Shown one piece after another: positions 11,433-23,680 of a DNA stretch of 64,000 nt. Origin of the DNA: Macrobrachium rosenbergii (Eukaryota; Arthropoda; Malacostraca; Decapoda; Palaemonidae). The notes under the pieces were generated by a model. It did not search any database. It worked only from the letters and a program-made list of their open reading frames with translations, and was not told the origin of the DNA. The position numbers and the translations under genes are program-made. The DNA is taken from contig NC_089781.1 in assembly GCF_040412425.1 (NCBI RefSeq), forward strand, positions 55,332,813 through 55,396,812. Direction: 5' to 3'. Position 1 is the first letter of the stretch. The number at the start of each line of letters is the position of its first letter.

Positions 11433-12471
11433 TATACTTATCAATGCACAATAACACTTTTACTCTAGTTACATTACTAAAACTAATGTTGTTGCCATAT
11501 AGTTTTTTTAAATAAAATACTTCTATTGTGTATAGCACTGGCATTCTTAAATACAGTAAGTAAAACTTTCACATAGTTTTACGTATTTTTACCTATTACT
11601 GTAGTCTTTAGTTACAGCACTATTTAAAAGATTGAAGGACAAGGTTTAATTTAAACAATGAGACATTTAAATTTTACTTACAACTGTAATAATAACTGTA
11701 ACAATGATTAAAAAAATTTCGTAAGTTATCTTTGTGTTAACAACTATTTATGAGAACAAGAATGACACAAAGAAGCAATTTGTGCTGGGAATCTTTGCTG
11801 GTGGTACTGCCATAATCTTTTCTGGCTAACTGTTGAAAAGATGTTCAACTTATGTTATACTTGTTGGGAAGGTACTGACAGGAATATAACATTTGTGTCA
11901 CATGGCCCACAAGTAGAGAACAGGTTATATTTAGGAGAAAAGTGCTTTCTCCTAAAGCAATAAATGGGTTCATTCAACATGAACTGAAAATGACTGCATG
12001 AACAAGCACCTAGTTATACCTTTAACTAAACATGGACTGTCTATGGAGGTGGTATTGCGCGTGAAAACTGATTTCAACTTATAAAATCTGATAAACCTCA
12101 CTTCAGTACCCCAGTAACACCTCAGCTTGACAGACATTTTGGGGGTTTACCTTTCTGATAAGTAACTAATTCTGTGATGTAACTAAGGCCCGATATCATA
12201 ACCTGCACCTGGACATTCTTGAGATATTTTACAGTAACAGCAATTCCACATAGTTCCAAAGAGAAAATTACCTGCACTTTACACTTAACATTCAATTTAC
12301 GAGATTTATCTATAAATGTGTCAGACCTAAAATGTGGCTAATAAACTGATGTGTCACTCCTGAATTTTATCCACTGTATGAACTGGAACCAAACCACACA
12401 GGAAACCTACTCTTCCCACAAACATCCTCCAATTTAGGGTAAATGAACTGCACATTATCTTTTAAAGTTTA
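11433..12471. other. AT-rich spacer, nothing recognised
   Basis: No terminal repeats, no convincing open frame and no known motif were seen. If the candidate last exon at 12472-12622 is real, this would be the 3' untranslated and downstream region of the host gene. If it is not, this is intron. Confidence 0.45.
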
Positions 12472-12622
12472 TTACACTATTGTTTTACACATGACAAGAG
12501 CTATTCCTGTAGTTCCATGTAAAAAAGTTTGAAAATACTTCTCCAGCTCAATCTGTCTTGCCTTGCCAGGATAACATGGTCTTTGGAATCTCTCCATCAT
12601 AGTCTTGGCTAGCGTAGGTTCA
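12472..12622 (-). CDS. Candidate last exon of the GAP1-type RasGAP gene
   Basis: Downstream of the PH/BTK exon, a TTCATCTGTAG acceptor-like sequence ends at 12623. Reading in the phase left by the previous exon (TG plus T gives Cys) yields 49 further codons, from EPTLAKTMMERFQ through ARQIELEKYFQTF to a TAA at 12474. The phase match and open frame support it. Against it, the weak polypyrimidine tract and the absence of the CC-x-GC pattern expected in a BTK motif leave it doubtful. A 50-codon open frame can occur by chance. Confidence 0.35.
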
Positions 12623-12709
12623 CTACAGATGAACTAATGCAATATGAACTATCATAAAGAACAGAGGAACCTGATAAAGTTACTTCACATAATGTATCTG
12701 TGTACTTAC

Positions 12710-12828
12710 CATAGCCAATGAGAATTTATGAAGGCTCCAGGATGATACTGCTTCAAACGATGATTATTGTACTGGCACACTTTTGTTAACAGATCAAGCC
12801 ACTCCTTTTCTTCCACACAATTCATTGC
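12710..12828 (-). CDS. Gap1: RasGAP GAP1 family, end of PH domain and start of BTK zinc motif (exon)
   Basis: The exon is bounded by acceptor TATTGTGTAG and donor GTAAGT. It encodes AMNCVEEKEWLDLLTKVCQ, the C-terminal helix of a PH domain with its invariant Trp, then HPGAFINSHWLC, the His and first Cys of a BTK-type zinc motif. This matches the PH-BTK junction of RASA2/RASA3 (GAP1 family), which speed GTP hydrolysis by Ras at the plasma membrane and whose PH-BTK module binds inositol phosphates. It starts in phase 0 after the 13005-13129 exon and ends with two bases of a codon. No stop or frameshift is present, unlike all the transposon genes nearby. Confidence 0.85.
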
Positions 12829-13004
12829 CTACACAATAAACAATACAATATAAAAGACAAAACTCTTTAATAACCACTTCTTGTAAAATAAAAAGAAAAC
12901 AGATAAGCCAGTTTTTATACACATAACATCATGCAGTGCATAAGTCAGGTTTTCATCTTGATAATAAACACTGGGAAAAAAAGTTAGCATAATGCCCAAA
13001 ATAC

Positions 13005-13129
13005 CTGAATATATAGTGTCCTGTGAGGTTGAACAAGTTGAAACATATTCTTTATTTTGAAAGAAGACTCTTCAACTCTCTCAACAGCAAGAATATCTTC
13101 CACTGGAATTTGGCAAAGTGGATTGCTAT
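13005..13129 (-). CDS. Gap1: RasGAP GAP1 family, middle of PH domain (exon)
   Basis: Acceptor TGCATATTACAG and a donor GTATTT bound 125 bases encoding [20 protein letters not shown], then [20 protein letters not shown]. These are the central beta strands of the PH domain of GAP1 proteins, where IP-x-E-x-ILAVE and KNMFQ are strongly conserved. The first two bases complete the GAT codon begun by the G at the end of exon 33623-33729. The last codon ends exactly at the donor, so phases match on both sides. The donor is weaker than the other two. Confidence 0.85.
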
Positions 13130-13837
13130 CTGTAATATGCATGTAAGTATTGAAAACAGTGGAGATAAAATACTTGTTACAAAATTAAGCCATGAAATAT
13201 GGTTGACAGCATTGCCAACCAGGCTTCTGCAGCAAACTTTACTTATACTCAAGTCACTGCCAAGTATATGCGTACCTGCTGACAGCTTTTAAGCATACCT
13301 TTTTATGGAAGCTATCCTGCAAGCCAGTATACATAACGCTGTAAATCCCTTGTTATGTGCTAAATATAAATGTCAATCTGACTTGCAGTAAAGTACAAAA
13401 ATTAAACTACATCTACATCACTTGAGCAGAAGCCACCTCATCTGACAGATGCTCTAAGTTGCAAACACAAAGCATTACTGACTATGCTACAAGAGAAAAC
13501 TGTTTTCTCTAGCTCTGAAGTTGGTGTCACATGTCTATGCCTGTAATCAACCTTGACTGATTGAAAAGATTATGAAATTTAGGTCTTCAAGACCAAGCGC
13601 CAGAACCCATCAGGATTATTCAGTGCTGTAATGAAGGTGAAATATATAAATTAACTATATGACTGATAATGAATAGGTGAATGATGACATACTAGTAAAA
13701 TACAGTGTCGAAATATGAACGTAAAAAATGAAGAATGATGTGAGATAAAACCAACAAAAAATAATATATTAAACTTTTATATTTAAAATATATTAGTATA
13801 TAAAATATGACTAAAATCTTTATTAAATATACTAAGA

Positions 13838-14545
13838 TCATATCTCATTAAAATAACCAGATTCTTTCAGATAACCCATAAGGTTATCTACCTCGACATT
13901 ATCATTTAAAATTTCTAAAATAGTCTTCCCAGTTAGTAAGTACTTTGCCCTAAGGTGATTACATTTAGGACAGCGCACCAGCATGTGTTCAACAGACAGC
14001 TGACCACCACAGTGAGCACAAACTGGGGCACTGGCTCCCTCTAAAATATAGCTAAGGGTGAAGCGGGTATGGCCAATCCTAAGCTGTGTTACGATGGTCT
14101 CAAATCTTCTGTTATGATTAAAACCCAAACTCCAAAAGTCGATACTTTTACTAATGTTTCTGTACTTCCTATTTGTGGATAAAATGGGGGAAGTCCATCT
14201 CTGCTGCCATTTCATACCAATGTATTGTCTGATAATTGGGCACATATCCAAATGTGGCACCTTATTAGTTAAGAAATCACATCTTGCAGCATCCTTTGTT
14301 TTACTATCAGCCAGTTCGTTCCCTTCTAGACCAAAGTGCACAGGAATTCAACAAAACTTGACTGATTTGTGGTGAACAGAAGGATAAGAAAGCCATTCCT
14401 GAGCCTTTTGAATTAAGGGATGGGTAGGGTTAAACTTCTTAAGGGCTTCTAAAACACTCCTCGAGTCACTACATATTACTATGGATTTAAATTCCTTGAG
14501 CTTACCATCTTTTGAAAACTCACATCATGCTGATATCAATGACAC
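13838..14545 (-). pseudogene. Non-LTR retrotransposon ORF2 C-terminus (RNase H and tail)
   Basis: The minus strand reads IVICSDSRSVLEALKKF and then, after one stop, PVHFGLEGNELADSKTKDA, the core of a retroelement RNase H. A C-terminal domain follows with IGHTRFTLSYIL, APVCAHCGGQLSVEHMLV and RCPKC, typical of Jockey/I-type ORF2 proteins. The stop (TGA at 14350-14348) sits where the family has the Trp of W-x-P-x-H-x-G. Upstream of about 14545 the frame is lost, so only the 3' end of the element is present, as is usual for 5'-truncated LINE copies. AT-rich sequence below 13838 is probably its 3' UTR. Confidence 0.82.
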
Positions 14546-16098
14546 TATAAATAACATTTTCAAGTGAAATATAAAAATGAAGTAAACCACAGCTGGTTCA
14601 TCCTCCAGACTGAAAACATCATTATTGACCACTCTACAGGAGAAAACTTGTTTCATTCCTTTATGAAGTCAGTGCCAAGTAAATGGCCTTATGCTATTAG
14701 CTTTAATCCCATGGCATCCCTATAGTTGTGTCACCTCACCTCTTGAACCTCATAATGTACCAAACCATATAGAACCCATAGTAATTTTTTGCACTATTGT
14801 TACTGTACTTTAAACTGTAATTCCCATTAATCAATGAATGTACAGTAATGACAATAAAGGCAGATCTAAAAGAATTACAAGTACACCTTTAAATTACAAT
14901 GTTATTTGCACAGCCAACTTGTATTTACATTTACTGAATACATAGTTTTACTGAGTTGAAGTCGAATTCATTAGAAAAACAATAAAATTCAAAGTAAAAA
15001 TCTTTACGAACTATATACTAACACATTAACACTCAATGTTACCATTACATGAGACACAATAATGAATTAGGTTTGTAATATTAATTGGGTAGTGATGTAG
15101 TTGCAAATAATTGCATATGGAAATCAAATAAAAACAAACATGAATAAGTAAACAAGCCAGAACTTTTCTTTCCCGGCCTTCAAAGCTCCCACCCCAATAT
15201 CAGCAAGCTGAGATGCCATCCAACACTTGCTACTTGGAAGAAAGTTGCAGTGTGAAGTTAGCCAGTCACTATTAACCCTTTCCGGTCTTGGGGTATCGAG
15301 GGTTGTTGACAGCAGCCCACTCCAAAACAATGCATATTGTTGTACAACTTGCTTTAGGAACCCCTAAACTTCACCAATATCCAGCCTGTTTTCTCTTTTG
15401 ACCTCTGTAAATACAAGAAATCTTTTCTCCTCCCCATTAATCCAAAATGTACCACCTGAAAATAATATTCCAAACTACGCCAAAGACTTGGCTTCACTCT
15501 GGCAAGAATCGCTAATTTTGCCCATTTGTTTCCCAGGTGAAAGTCGTCTCTCGCTAGTTAATGGCTTTGTTTCCACTCACATGTTTGTAACGCTGTCACC
15601 AAGTTGCTCTACATCTCAAAACCTGATAAAGAAGCAATTGGTGCTCTTCCCTCAGATCCGATATCTCATTTTTCTGACTGTAGGGAACAAGTTTTCACTG
15701 TAATGCCATATTTGTAAAATAAAAAAAAAAAATCATATGATAAGCTGGCTGTGTTCAATCATGTAGGCAAATCGAGAACATACCCTCTTCGAGCCGTAAT
15801 TCAGAATGATACATGTACCAGCAAGGAAACTGCTAATGAATTACTTCCTATTTTCCAGAAACATCCTTTATGAAGACTCATAGGTATAGTAATGATATTT
15901 AATATAAAACAAAAATGTAAAAAAATACAAAATTACTGAGGGAACCAAATAACAGAATTGAACAGGGGATTATCTTATGGTCTAGGTACATTTACAACTA
16001 GAGTGCGAACCCAGACCCCACCCTGCAAAACCCAATGACCAACTTCCTTTACTGTAAATATGGGAGACAGATGTATTTATGTATACTAGTGGGGTTTA
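14546..16098. other. Intronic AT-rich sequence, no gene recognised
   Basis: No coding match was found. At 15272 a TTAACCCTTTCCGG word resembles the end of piggyBac-like elements, which target TTAA. No matching opposite end was seen. A 101-residue open frame at 15398-15703 has no motif. Confidence 0.4.
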
Positions 16099-16432
<334 letters not shown>

Positions 16433-16499
16433 GTACATGCTTATATATATATTCATACATACATTCACACACATACACATATATATATACACACACACA

Positions 16500-16831
16500 C
16501 AGTAATACCCCGAACTTGCGCGATTCGAGTTGCGCAAATTCACAGACATACGAACTTTTCACTGGAACCTAACTAATTGTCATACACCAGTTTTTCACAG
16601 ACACGCAAACACTTGCGAATAGTGAGAAACCCTGCAAAAGTGTTTATGTTTAATTTTTTATGTAATTCATAAGTTTTCAAGCTTTAATATGCAAATTAAA
16701 TAACATTAAATAAGAAAAGTAATCATTTCTCTCTCTCTTTTACCGAGATGAGAGAATTTTTATGGTACATGTATGAGTTTATTTGTTTTGTATGATAAAT
16801 TTTTTTACCTAATAAGAAGTACTAATTTTCA

Positions 16832-16870
<39 letters not shown>

Positions 16871-17660
16871 CTGTAATTACAAAATTCGTATGTGATACGT
16901 ATTTTAAACAAACAAATTCTTTCCCTCATCTTTTGAGGAGAAGCTCAAACACAAAGCTGTCAGACATGTCACTTGAACATGACAAGATGGGGAGTGTTGC
17001 TGATTAGCGGGTCAAAGGTTTCTTGGGTAATTCTCTCACACTCTCTCTCTCTCTCCCTCTCTCGTAGTTAGCGCAACCTACGTATTACTGTTTCTCTGTA
17101 TGTCTTTACCTGTATAGTAGGTAATTTTAAATTTATCAAATTGTACCTGTACCATCTACAAACTGTAAATGTGACTTCTAAAACATAGAGACATAGAGCA
17201 TCTCAGAACAAAGAGAAAGAGACAGAATAAAGAAGTTTTTAAAAACGAGGTTGAGAAGACTTCTAAAAATAGATCGGTGGAATGGGGGGGAGAGAGAAAT
17301 AGTATACTAATCTTCACACTCTCCTACATTTTTACATCAACCATTCATTTCTTTTTTTAAGGGTAATGTACTAAGATAACTTTTAAATGAAATTACAGTA
17401 ACTTTACTTTCATTTAAAAGTTAGTTTCATACTGAATTTCCATCTTTTAATATCTAACGTAGGAATAACTTCTCTCTCTCTGTCTCTCATGTTATCCTCT
17501 CTGTCTTTGTAATAATTCACAAATAATTAAACTTGATATTTCAAGTAAGGACAATCTCTCTCTCTCTCTCGTGTTATTCTCTGTGTCCGTAATAACTGAT
17601 AAATAATTTCACTCTCTTAAGTAAGGACAACCCTTGTCTCTCTCTCTCTCTTTCTCTCTC
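16500..17660. repeat. Tigger-like terminal remnant followed by CT-rich tandem sequence
   Basis: The sequence after the microsatellite, CAGTAATACCCCGAACTTGCGC and then GATTCGAGTTGCGCAAATTC, has the form of a pogo/Tigger TIR. A related sequence in the opposite orientation lies near 62.43-62.49 kb. Downstream are (AAT)n at 16832-16870, CT runs, and a roughly 80-bp dimer at 17469-17631 whose units end in AAGTAAGGACAA followed by CT repeats. No transposase was recognised. Confidence 0.5.
16832..16870. repeat. (AAT)n microsatellite
   Basis: About 13 uninterrupted AAT units lie within the Tigger-like remnant. Confidence 0.95.
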
Positions 17661-17780
17661 GGGTAACTGTGCGTGTTCTAGTCTACCCTTACACCTTATT
17701 ACCCCATTGTCCAGGTAAAGATTTAACTGGTGTAAGAGAGCCAGTTTTGGTTTTCTTACCCCCTTCATCAAACTCTCAAT
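17574..17780 (-). pseudogene. BEL/Pao pol, start of integrase region
   Basis: The minus strand reads KPKLALLHQLNLYLDNGVI followed by RCKGRLEHAQLP. This is the conserved L-x-L-x-LD-x-G-x-IR-x-x-GR-x-x-NA segment at the N-terminus of BEL/Pao integrase. The frame then runs into a GA/CT microsatellite (Glu-Arg repeats) that replaces the rest of the integrase. The fragment continues the Pao gene at 20781-22129, from which it is split by the transposon at 17781-20780. Confidence 0.75.
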
Positions 17781-20780
17781 TAGTGGGGCAGATAACAGAA
17801 AAATCGTGCAAATGATGATACAAGCATCAAATTTGGGACAAGTGTCCTCCAAGGTATACTAATTAAATCTGCCTGATTGGCCAATTGAAAATCCAAGATG
17901 GCGGCCATTTTCAAGATGGCAGCCAAAATAACCACCCAAAGTAGATGTTTTGCTTAGAAATATTTGTAGTTGTCTGATTTACATGATCTACGTGTGGATT
18001 CCTATGCTTTGAAGCCTGCTGAACTATATTTTCCTGTTTAAAAAGCACTCTGAAACATATTTCTCAAGAAAGATGACCACCAAGATGTTTGTCTTTCTTT
18101 ACGTAAGTTTTGTCCGGCTAGTACATTTTCAAAGTTATGCATATCGTGCTGCTGTTTCTCGATCTGCTACTGTTCACATATGCAGCTGCAGAGGGGTGTG
18201 AAGGGAAGCTCTGCCTGAGAGCACTTGCATCTTCCTTTGCAAACCTTCTTACAGGAGCACTTTGTCAATTCTTGACAGCTTGCTGCAATCGGTGGTAGTG
18301 TTGTCCAATGTATCTGCCATGCTTCTCCTTTCTGTGTCCACCCCCATTCAGCTGGACTGCTCATGTGTGGATTACATTGGGTTGCCTGGCCCCAGATGAT
18401 CCCAGCCTGGTAGGCTGCACTCTTTGCATGTTCTCTGAGGGCTGCCTGTGTTGGTGGAATTGAGTTGTATGGTCTCTGCTTGCGGGCAAACAGATCTAGT
18501 CTTGCTTCGTCCACACCAGTGGCTGCGCTTGATCTGTCGTACATGAGGACAACGAATCTTTCCAGCCACTGCATGTCAAGATCACGAATCAATGTTGGAC
18601 GCTGGCTGAGACTGATGAATGTTTCAGTAATATCATCAAATACATTCCAAGTCTGCCATGCAGATTTCTTCACTTTCCCACAAAAGGCAGACACAATGTC
18701 ACATCCAGTGAATGCGTGAAAGTAGGGGATCCCTCTAGCTTTCTCAAGCCCAACTGCAGAAACTTCCTCGTGGACTGGAATCCATCGCATACGGGCTCCT
18801 TGGCCAAAGGCAATCCACATTTCCTAGTTTCTGGAAGGATGGCAGTACAGATATTGCTATGACTAGCACATCTGTGTCATTAGCCTTGATGATTACAGAC
18901 TTGCTCCTGTCAGTCGTTGCATCCCTAGCGTAGAAGTTGTGACATAGCAAAGTCTGATTTTGACGCTCCATGATGGAGTTGCGACTTGATGTCTGCACCA
19001 TGTTCGATCATGCATACAAACTGAAGCAGAGATGGTGGCACAGCCTGTTCTAAGTCTTTGTCATGAAAATAGCTGCTGAAATTCGACTTCTGATGGAGCA
19101 TGTCTGGTCTTATTATCCCAGCGGCTTTTGCTAGATGGATCACTTCACCATAACGGGATGCTTTTAATAAGATTGAACCTACATCAGTTTCAACAGCCAA
19201 CAGAACTTCTCGTCCTTGGTGATTAGCTTGCAGCTGTGGAATGTGCAAAAGCAGCTGATCCTTGAGTTGAGTAGGATGAACATCAGGTGAGTCAACACCA
19301 AACTGTTCCAGCCTCTGCTTGTAAAGTTTGGTCATAACAGCAAGCTTGAAAATCAGTGGCCTCTCACTGGCATTTTTCATCTCCCAGATGCAGGTGACTA
19401 GTTCAGAGAAAGCAACTGAATATGCATCCTTCCAGTGTTCCTGTGCTTTTTCTTGCTCCCACACCTTAGGTATGCCTGTTCTCGGTTATACAATGCCACC
19501 AAACAGCCAGGGTGATATTTCACTTCTTGGGCTATGACATCTCCTGCACTTAGTTTGGTGAGAAGTTTTGTATCACTGAGTGTTTTGGCACATTCATTTA
19601 TTCTCCTATTCACTTGCATTGTCATTGCTTCTCTAAGCTCCCCTCCTTCAGTTTCGCAGAAGAAGCATTCTTTTGTTTTAGTTTCTTGGAGCTTTCGTGG
19701 AATCTTACTTCTACTGCCCTCATCACTAGTACCTACATGACTTGCTCTTTTTTCAGCTCAGTGTAACTCTGTGTTGTTGAACAGAAGCTTACAGCTCTCA
19801 TGATATTGTGCCTTATTTTTCTCAACGTTTCCTCTATCCCAGAACCTTCGTCAAGTCTTGCAGGGTCTAGCTTGATTGGTAGTGCATTGAGTGAGAGAAA
19901 CAGAGGAATATTCTTTGCCAGGTTCGTATATCCATCATCCGCTCTTCTGGCAGGATTGACCTGGGGAGATTTTAGTTCATCTTTCTTAACCTCCTGACAT
20001 AGGAAACACTTGGTCCAGTCTGTTTTCCATGATCATCCAGTAGAGTTCGCATCCATGATTACGATGGTGTTCAGGGTCGAGGGTTTATCCTTTTACCACC
20101 CTGTACATGTAATAGTATAATAGGCCTCTTATGTCCTGTAACATACAACAGGCACTTTCCTGTATGGGATACAACTAGGTTCTTGCACTGTGCCATACAC
20201 CTAGTCCGATCGTTCATCCAGTGTCATAAGTCCCGTGCGATCTGTACACCATCCAGATAACTAAAACCCTGTTATCCTTGGTTCGGCTCTCCCACGCTGG
20301 CATGTCCTGTCCATTCAGGTGCAGCTGCCTAACTGATTTGGGGTTGATTAGGCAGCATTTGGGATACTAGTAGGTTGTTGCAGTATGATGCCACATAAAT
20401 TTCCTACTTAGCTGACACTGAACCCCATGCTGAGTTTCACAGCAGTGATGTCACCAATGTTCCTTGGTAATGCCCAACAATCACTCCTTTAATACAGTGC
20501 CTTAACCATGTTATAAACTAGAAAATATACATCATCAGGCTTAAAAACATAGGAATCCACACTTAGATCATGCAATTCGGACAACTACAAATATTTCTAA
20601 GCAAAACATCAACTTCGGGTGGTTATTTTGGCGGCCACCTTGAAAAATGGCCGCCATTTTGGATTTTCAACTGGCCAATCGGGCAGATTTGATTAGTATC
20701 CCTTGGAGAACAAATGTGCCAAATCTGATGCTTGTATCATCATTTGCACAATTCTTCTAAAAAGTTACTATTATCTGCCC
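17781..20780 (-). mobile_element. Academ-like DNA transposon with long TIRs, inserted in the Pao gene
   Basis: Both ends start TAGTGGGGCAGATAA and stay similar for about 260 bases (17781-18040 against 20515-20780, inverted), including the shared words ATGATGATACAAGCATCA and ATGGCGGCCATTTT. The bases AAT flank both ends, a likely 3-bp target duplication. Removing 17781-20780 joins Pao coding sequence on both sides. One large minus-strand pseudogene fills the interior. A 3-bp duplication and an XPG-like protein point to the Academ superfamily. The superfamily name is from memory and should be treated as tentative; the element itself is well supported. Confidence 0.8.
18167..20035 (-). pseudogene. 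Transposon protein with XPG-like H3TH motif and Cys-rich tail (Academ-like)
   Basis: In order on the minus strand: WTKCFLCQE (about 20025), LTKLSAGDVIAQEVKYHPGC with LVALYNR (19540), LYKQRLEQFGVDSPDVHPTQ with LKDQLLLHIPQL (19300), FHAFTGCDIVSAFCGKVKKS (18690), QRPYNSIPPTQAALREHAK (18450), and a Cys cluster C-S-C-K-K-V-C-K-G-R-C-K-C ending near 18170. The GCD-x-x-SAF-x-GK-x-KK segment looks like the helix-hairpin-helix of FEN/XPG-type nucleases, a hallmark claimed for Academ. I know this protein type as very common, unnamed, in aquatic invertebrate genomes. Frameshifts near 19400, 18950 and 18800 break it. Confidence 0.72.
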
Positions 20781-22129
20781 CACTAAATGGTCTTATTCTT
20801 TGCCCCTTGGAGCTCTCCCAAGGTCAATTCACCATGCCTCTTCATACTGATTGAACTCCTACAATTATTCAAAGATCAAAGGATCCACACTGTGGTCCTA
20901 TAGACCTTTTTAACCTTGCTGAATCTCTCCCAATTCAGCAAGTGAGTATTACCATTCAGGTTGTCCCCTACAGTATTGACCAAAATGTTCTCTTCACTAC
21001 CCTGCACAAGTGATCCACCAACCCATGACCTATCTATTGGCCAAGAGGAATTTTTTAACCAAGGGGTCCCTCCCACCAGAAAGAACTATCAAAGATCATT
21101 TCTGTCCTTTTCCCACGTGGCAACCAGTCACTGGGATTATCATCTGTAGGCACATAGGACAAGACCGCCTCTGGAATTAAAGAGTTTATTTCCTGTACTC
21201 TATTTTTCACAAACACAGGGAGAACACTTTCGATAATAGCCAACTTAAGGCGACTTTACTGTCCAATGAAACGAACAGTTCCACAAATTCATCCTTCTCA
21301 AAGGATTCTTTAATAAATTTGGTCATTCTTGCTGCTAGCAACAATGCCATCAACTCAGTTTCGGAACAGTTAATTCTTTAATAGGTGCTACACTTGCTTT
21401 TGCCATCATTAAATAAGAGTTTTCGTTCTTAACTCTATAGGCTACACAACCATATGCTGACTCTCTGGCATCGCAGAATATATGTAAGGAATCCCCCTTT
21501 CGTTAGGCTAGTATTCCTAGGAAAGAAAATATCAAGACATTTTTCTAAGTCTTCAGATAACCCAACCCATTGGTTCTGTAACGGATCTGGGAGTTGTTCA
21601 TCCCAATTTAGTTGTTACTTCCACAAATTCTGCAGGTATATCCTTGCCCTAATAGTAACGGGTAAAAGCACTCCTAATGGATCGTAAATCCGTGCAACAG
21701 TTCTCAACACTTCTCTCTTAGTCTGCCTGGACTTATTTACCTTAGTCGAATGTAATGTCAAGGTATCCTTTTCTTTGTCCCAGTTCAGACCTAAGACCTT
21801 ATGAGTTGTTTGTTCTCTGGCACTAATCCCATATGCCTTAGCAATAGTTTGTAATGAGACATTATTACTCGTCCATTCTTTCAGATATAAATGTGCCTGT
21901 GCAAATACCTTATTTGCTTCAAAGAAAAATTCACCAGTTCATTATCATCATTGCTAGTGAACTGCAATTTACCTACATATAGTCCTCTTTTTATCCTTTC
22001 TACATCACCTTCTACTGTAGACAGGTGTTTCTTAATCGTTGCATTCAGCAGAAAGGGAGAACAAGTAGTTCCAAATAAAACAACTCTAAATCTATACACT
22101 AACAATTTACTGTTAAAGTCTGTTGGATC
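20781..22129 (-). pseudogene. BEL/Pao pol: RT palm, RNase H
   Basis: From high to low coordinate the minus strand encodes YRFRVVLFGTTCSPFLLNAT (RT, 22095-22035), NWDKEKDTLTLHSTK (21780), KREVLRTVARIYDPLGVLLP (21710), TELMALLLAAR (RNase H, 21350), VFVKNRVQEI with YVPTDDNPSDWLPRG (21150) and SFWWEGP (21065). That is the exact domain order of BEL/Pao pol between RT and integrase. Several stops and frameshifts are present. The N-terminal part (gag, protease, start of RT) is missing beyond 22129, where the gypsy LTR begins. I could not find it beyond 33108 either. Confidence 0.85.
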
Positions 22130-22884
22130 TTCCTAATTAAGTAAAATTGTTACGTCAGGTATTCTCAATATGTGGGAACTTGTGAGTGCGTTCACTGGAA
22201 ATGTTCAGGTTCTGGTGGAAAAGTGTGTATGTGCGTTTCTTTTGGGCGGAGTCCCAGGGTGTGAAGGGATTAGTTATGGAAAAAGATCATTCAAAGACCC
22301 AACAATGAACATTATTGAAAGTCTTCAGTGAAGACTTACCGATTAAGACCATGAACATTGCTGTTTTTTTTTCAAGCATGTATTGTATTGTGTGTACTTT
22401 ATAAGTAACATGGGAGGAATTCCCATATCTTTACTTTTATGCATTTTGGGTTAATAAGGGATTTATTTGACTTCTTCAGATGTTTCGCTGAGAAAGAGGT
22501 TGAATATGTACTCATTGGGAACAAGATGTACTCATTGGGAACGTACTGGACTTTGACTTATTTTGACCTATTGCAAGTTACAGTGTAAAGGCATTAATTA
22601 GTTAAAATATGATAGATCTTTTGGGAACTTTAATATTCCATTTTATTTCATCTCTTATTTCTTGCAATTTAGTTATGTTAGATTCTGTCAAATAAATTAT
22701 TTTGGGTAAAGCTTGTTTTGCTGTAGACTTGAGAGAGAGAGAGAGAGAATGCAGGGTAAGTACAGATATGCACTACCAGGAGCCTTTTGATGCGGTCACT
22801 ATCAATGCTACCAATAGGTGGGACGTCTCGAATTTTTAGTAACAGGTAAGCAATGTAATTTCCTCTCAACAGGGCAACATATAT
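22130..22884 (+). repeat. 5' LTR of the gypsy-env element
   Basis: This 755-bp repeat is similar to 32214-33108 throughout, from TTCCTAATTAAGTAAAATTG to the end GGGCAACATATAT. It has a short GA tract (about 22729-22748) where the 3' LTR has about 70 bases. Its termini are not the usual TG...CA, so the exact edges are set only by where similarity stops and by the GATC flanks. Confidence 0.85.
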
Positions 22885-23680
22885 TTGGTGGCTTAGCAGC
22901 TAACTAAACTTGGTAAAATAGTGTATAGGTGCGCTCCGAAGAGATTTATATTATGAGGAAATCAAGATTGTTAAGAGACAGGGTGTGTCTTTTTGGTTGG
23001 TATATGTGTTCTCTTTGATGACTGAAGCAGTTTTTTGCAGTCAAGACGGCTGTGCACTGTTACTGAGTTAGTATGTCGTGAACCTGTGTGTCATGAGTGC
23101 GAGATGCATGTTAAGTCTTTTTTCAGGTTAGTTACGTATTTTGGCTGACATCGTTCTGAGAAGGGGCTACGTGAGTGTTACTATGGTTTTTTTTATTCTT
23201 TCTTAGTTACTTGTAATGTGGGCTAATTAAGGGAGAGTTCTGTTACTTTGTGAGTGGGTCAGCATATTTTTTGTTAGTGAATGGTGACGATCTGGTGACA
23301 TCACTGAGAGCATTTTGACGCAGTTATCCTACTGTTATCCTGTTCCCTCTGCGAGCTCGTTTTCTTTGTGTGGGCGGACTGAAGTATTTCTGCTTCATCA
23401 TTCGCATTTGGCGTTTAGAATGTTTTTTTTGGTTCGCATCTGTGGTTAGGGTTACTTCATTGTTCGTATTTGGAATTTAGAATTTAATTTAGTGGTTCGC
23501 ATTTGCATTAGTGTTGGGAGTTTGCTGAATTCTTAGCTTTTTTTGTTTTTTTTCTTTTCCTCCTTTCTCTTTGTACCTTTGGGAGTTACATGAAGTTGAG
23601 GTCAGGTCAAGTTCTTGGAATTTGGAGGGTTCTCGTTCCGATAATATGGTGGAGGCTAACGAAGAAAGGATAAAGTGACA
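22885..23680 (+). other. 5' leader of the gypsy-env element with possible primer site
   Basis: Directly after the LTR comes TTGGTGGCTTAGCAGC. The TGG start fits a tRNA primer-binding site, but I cannot assign the tRNA. The rest is T- and G-rich untranslated leader up to the first ATG of gag. Confidence 0.45.
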
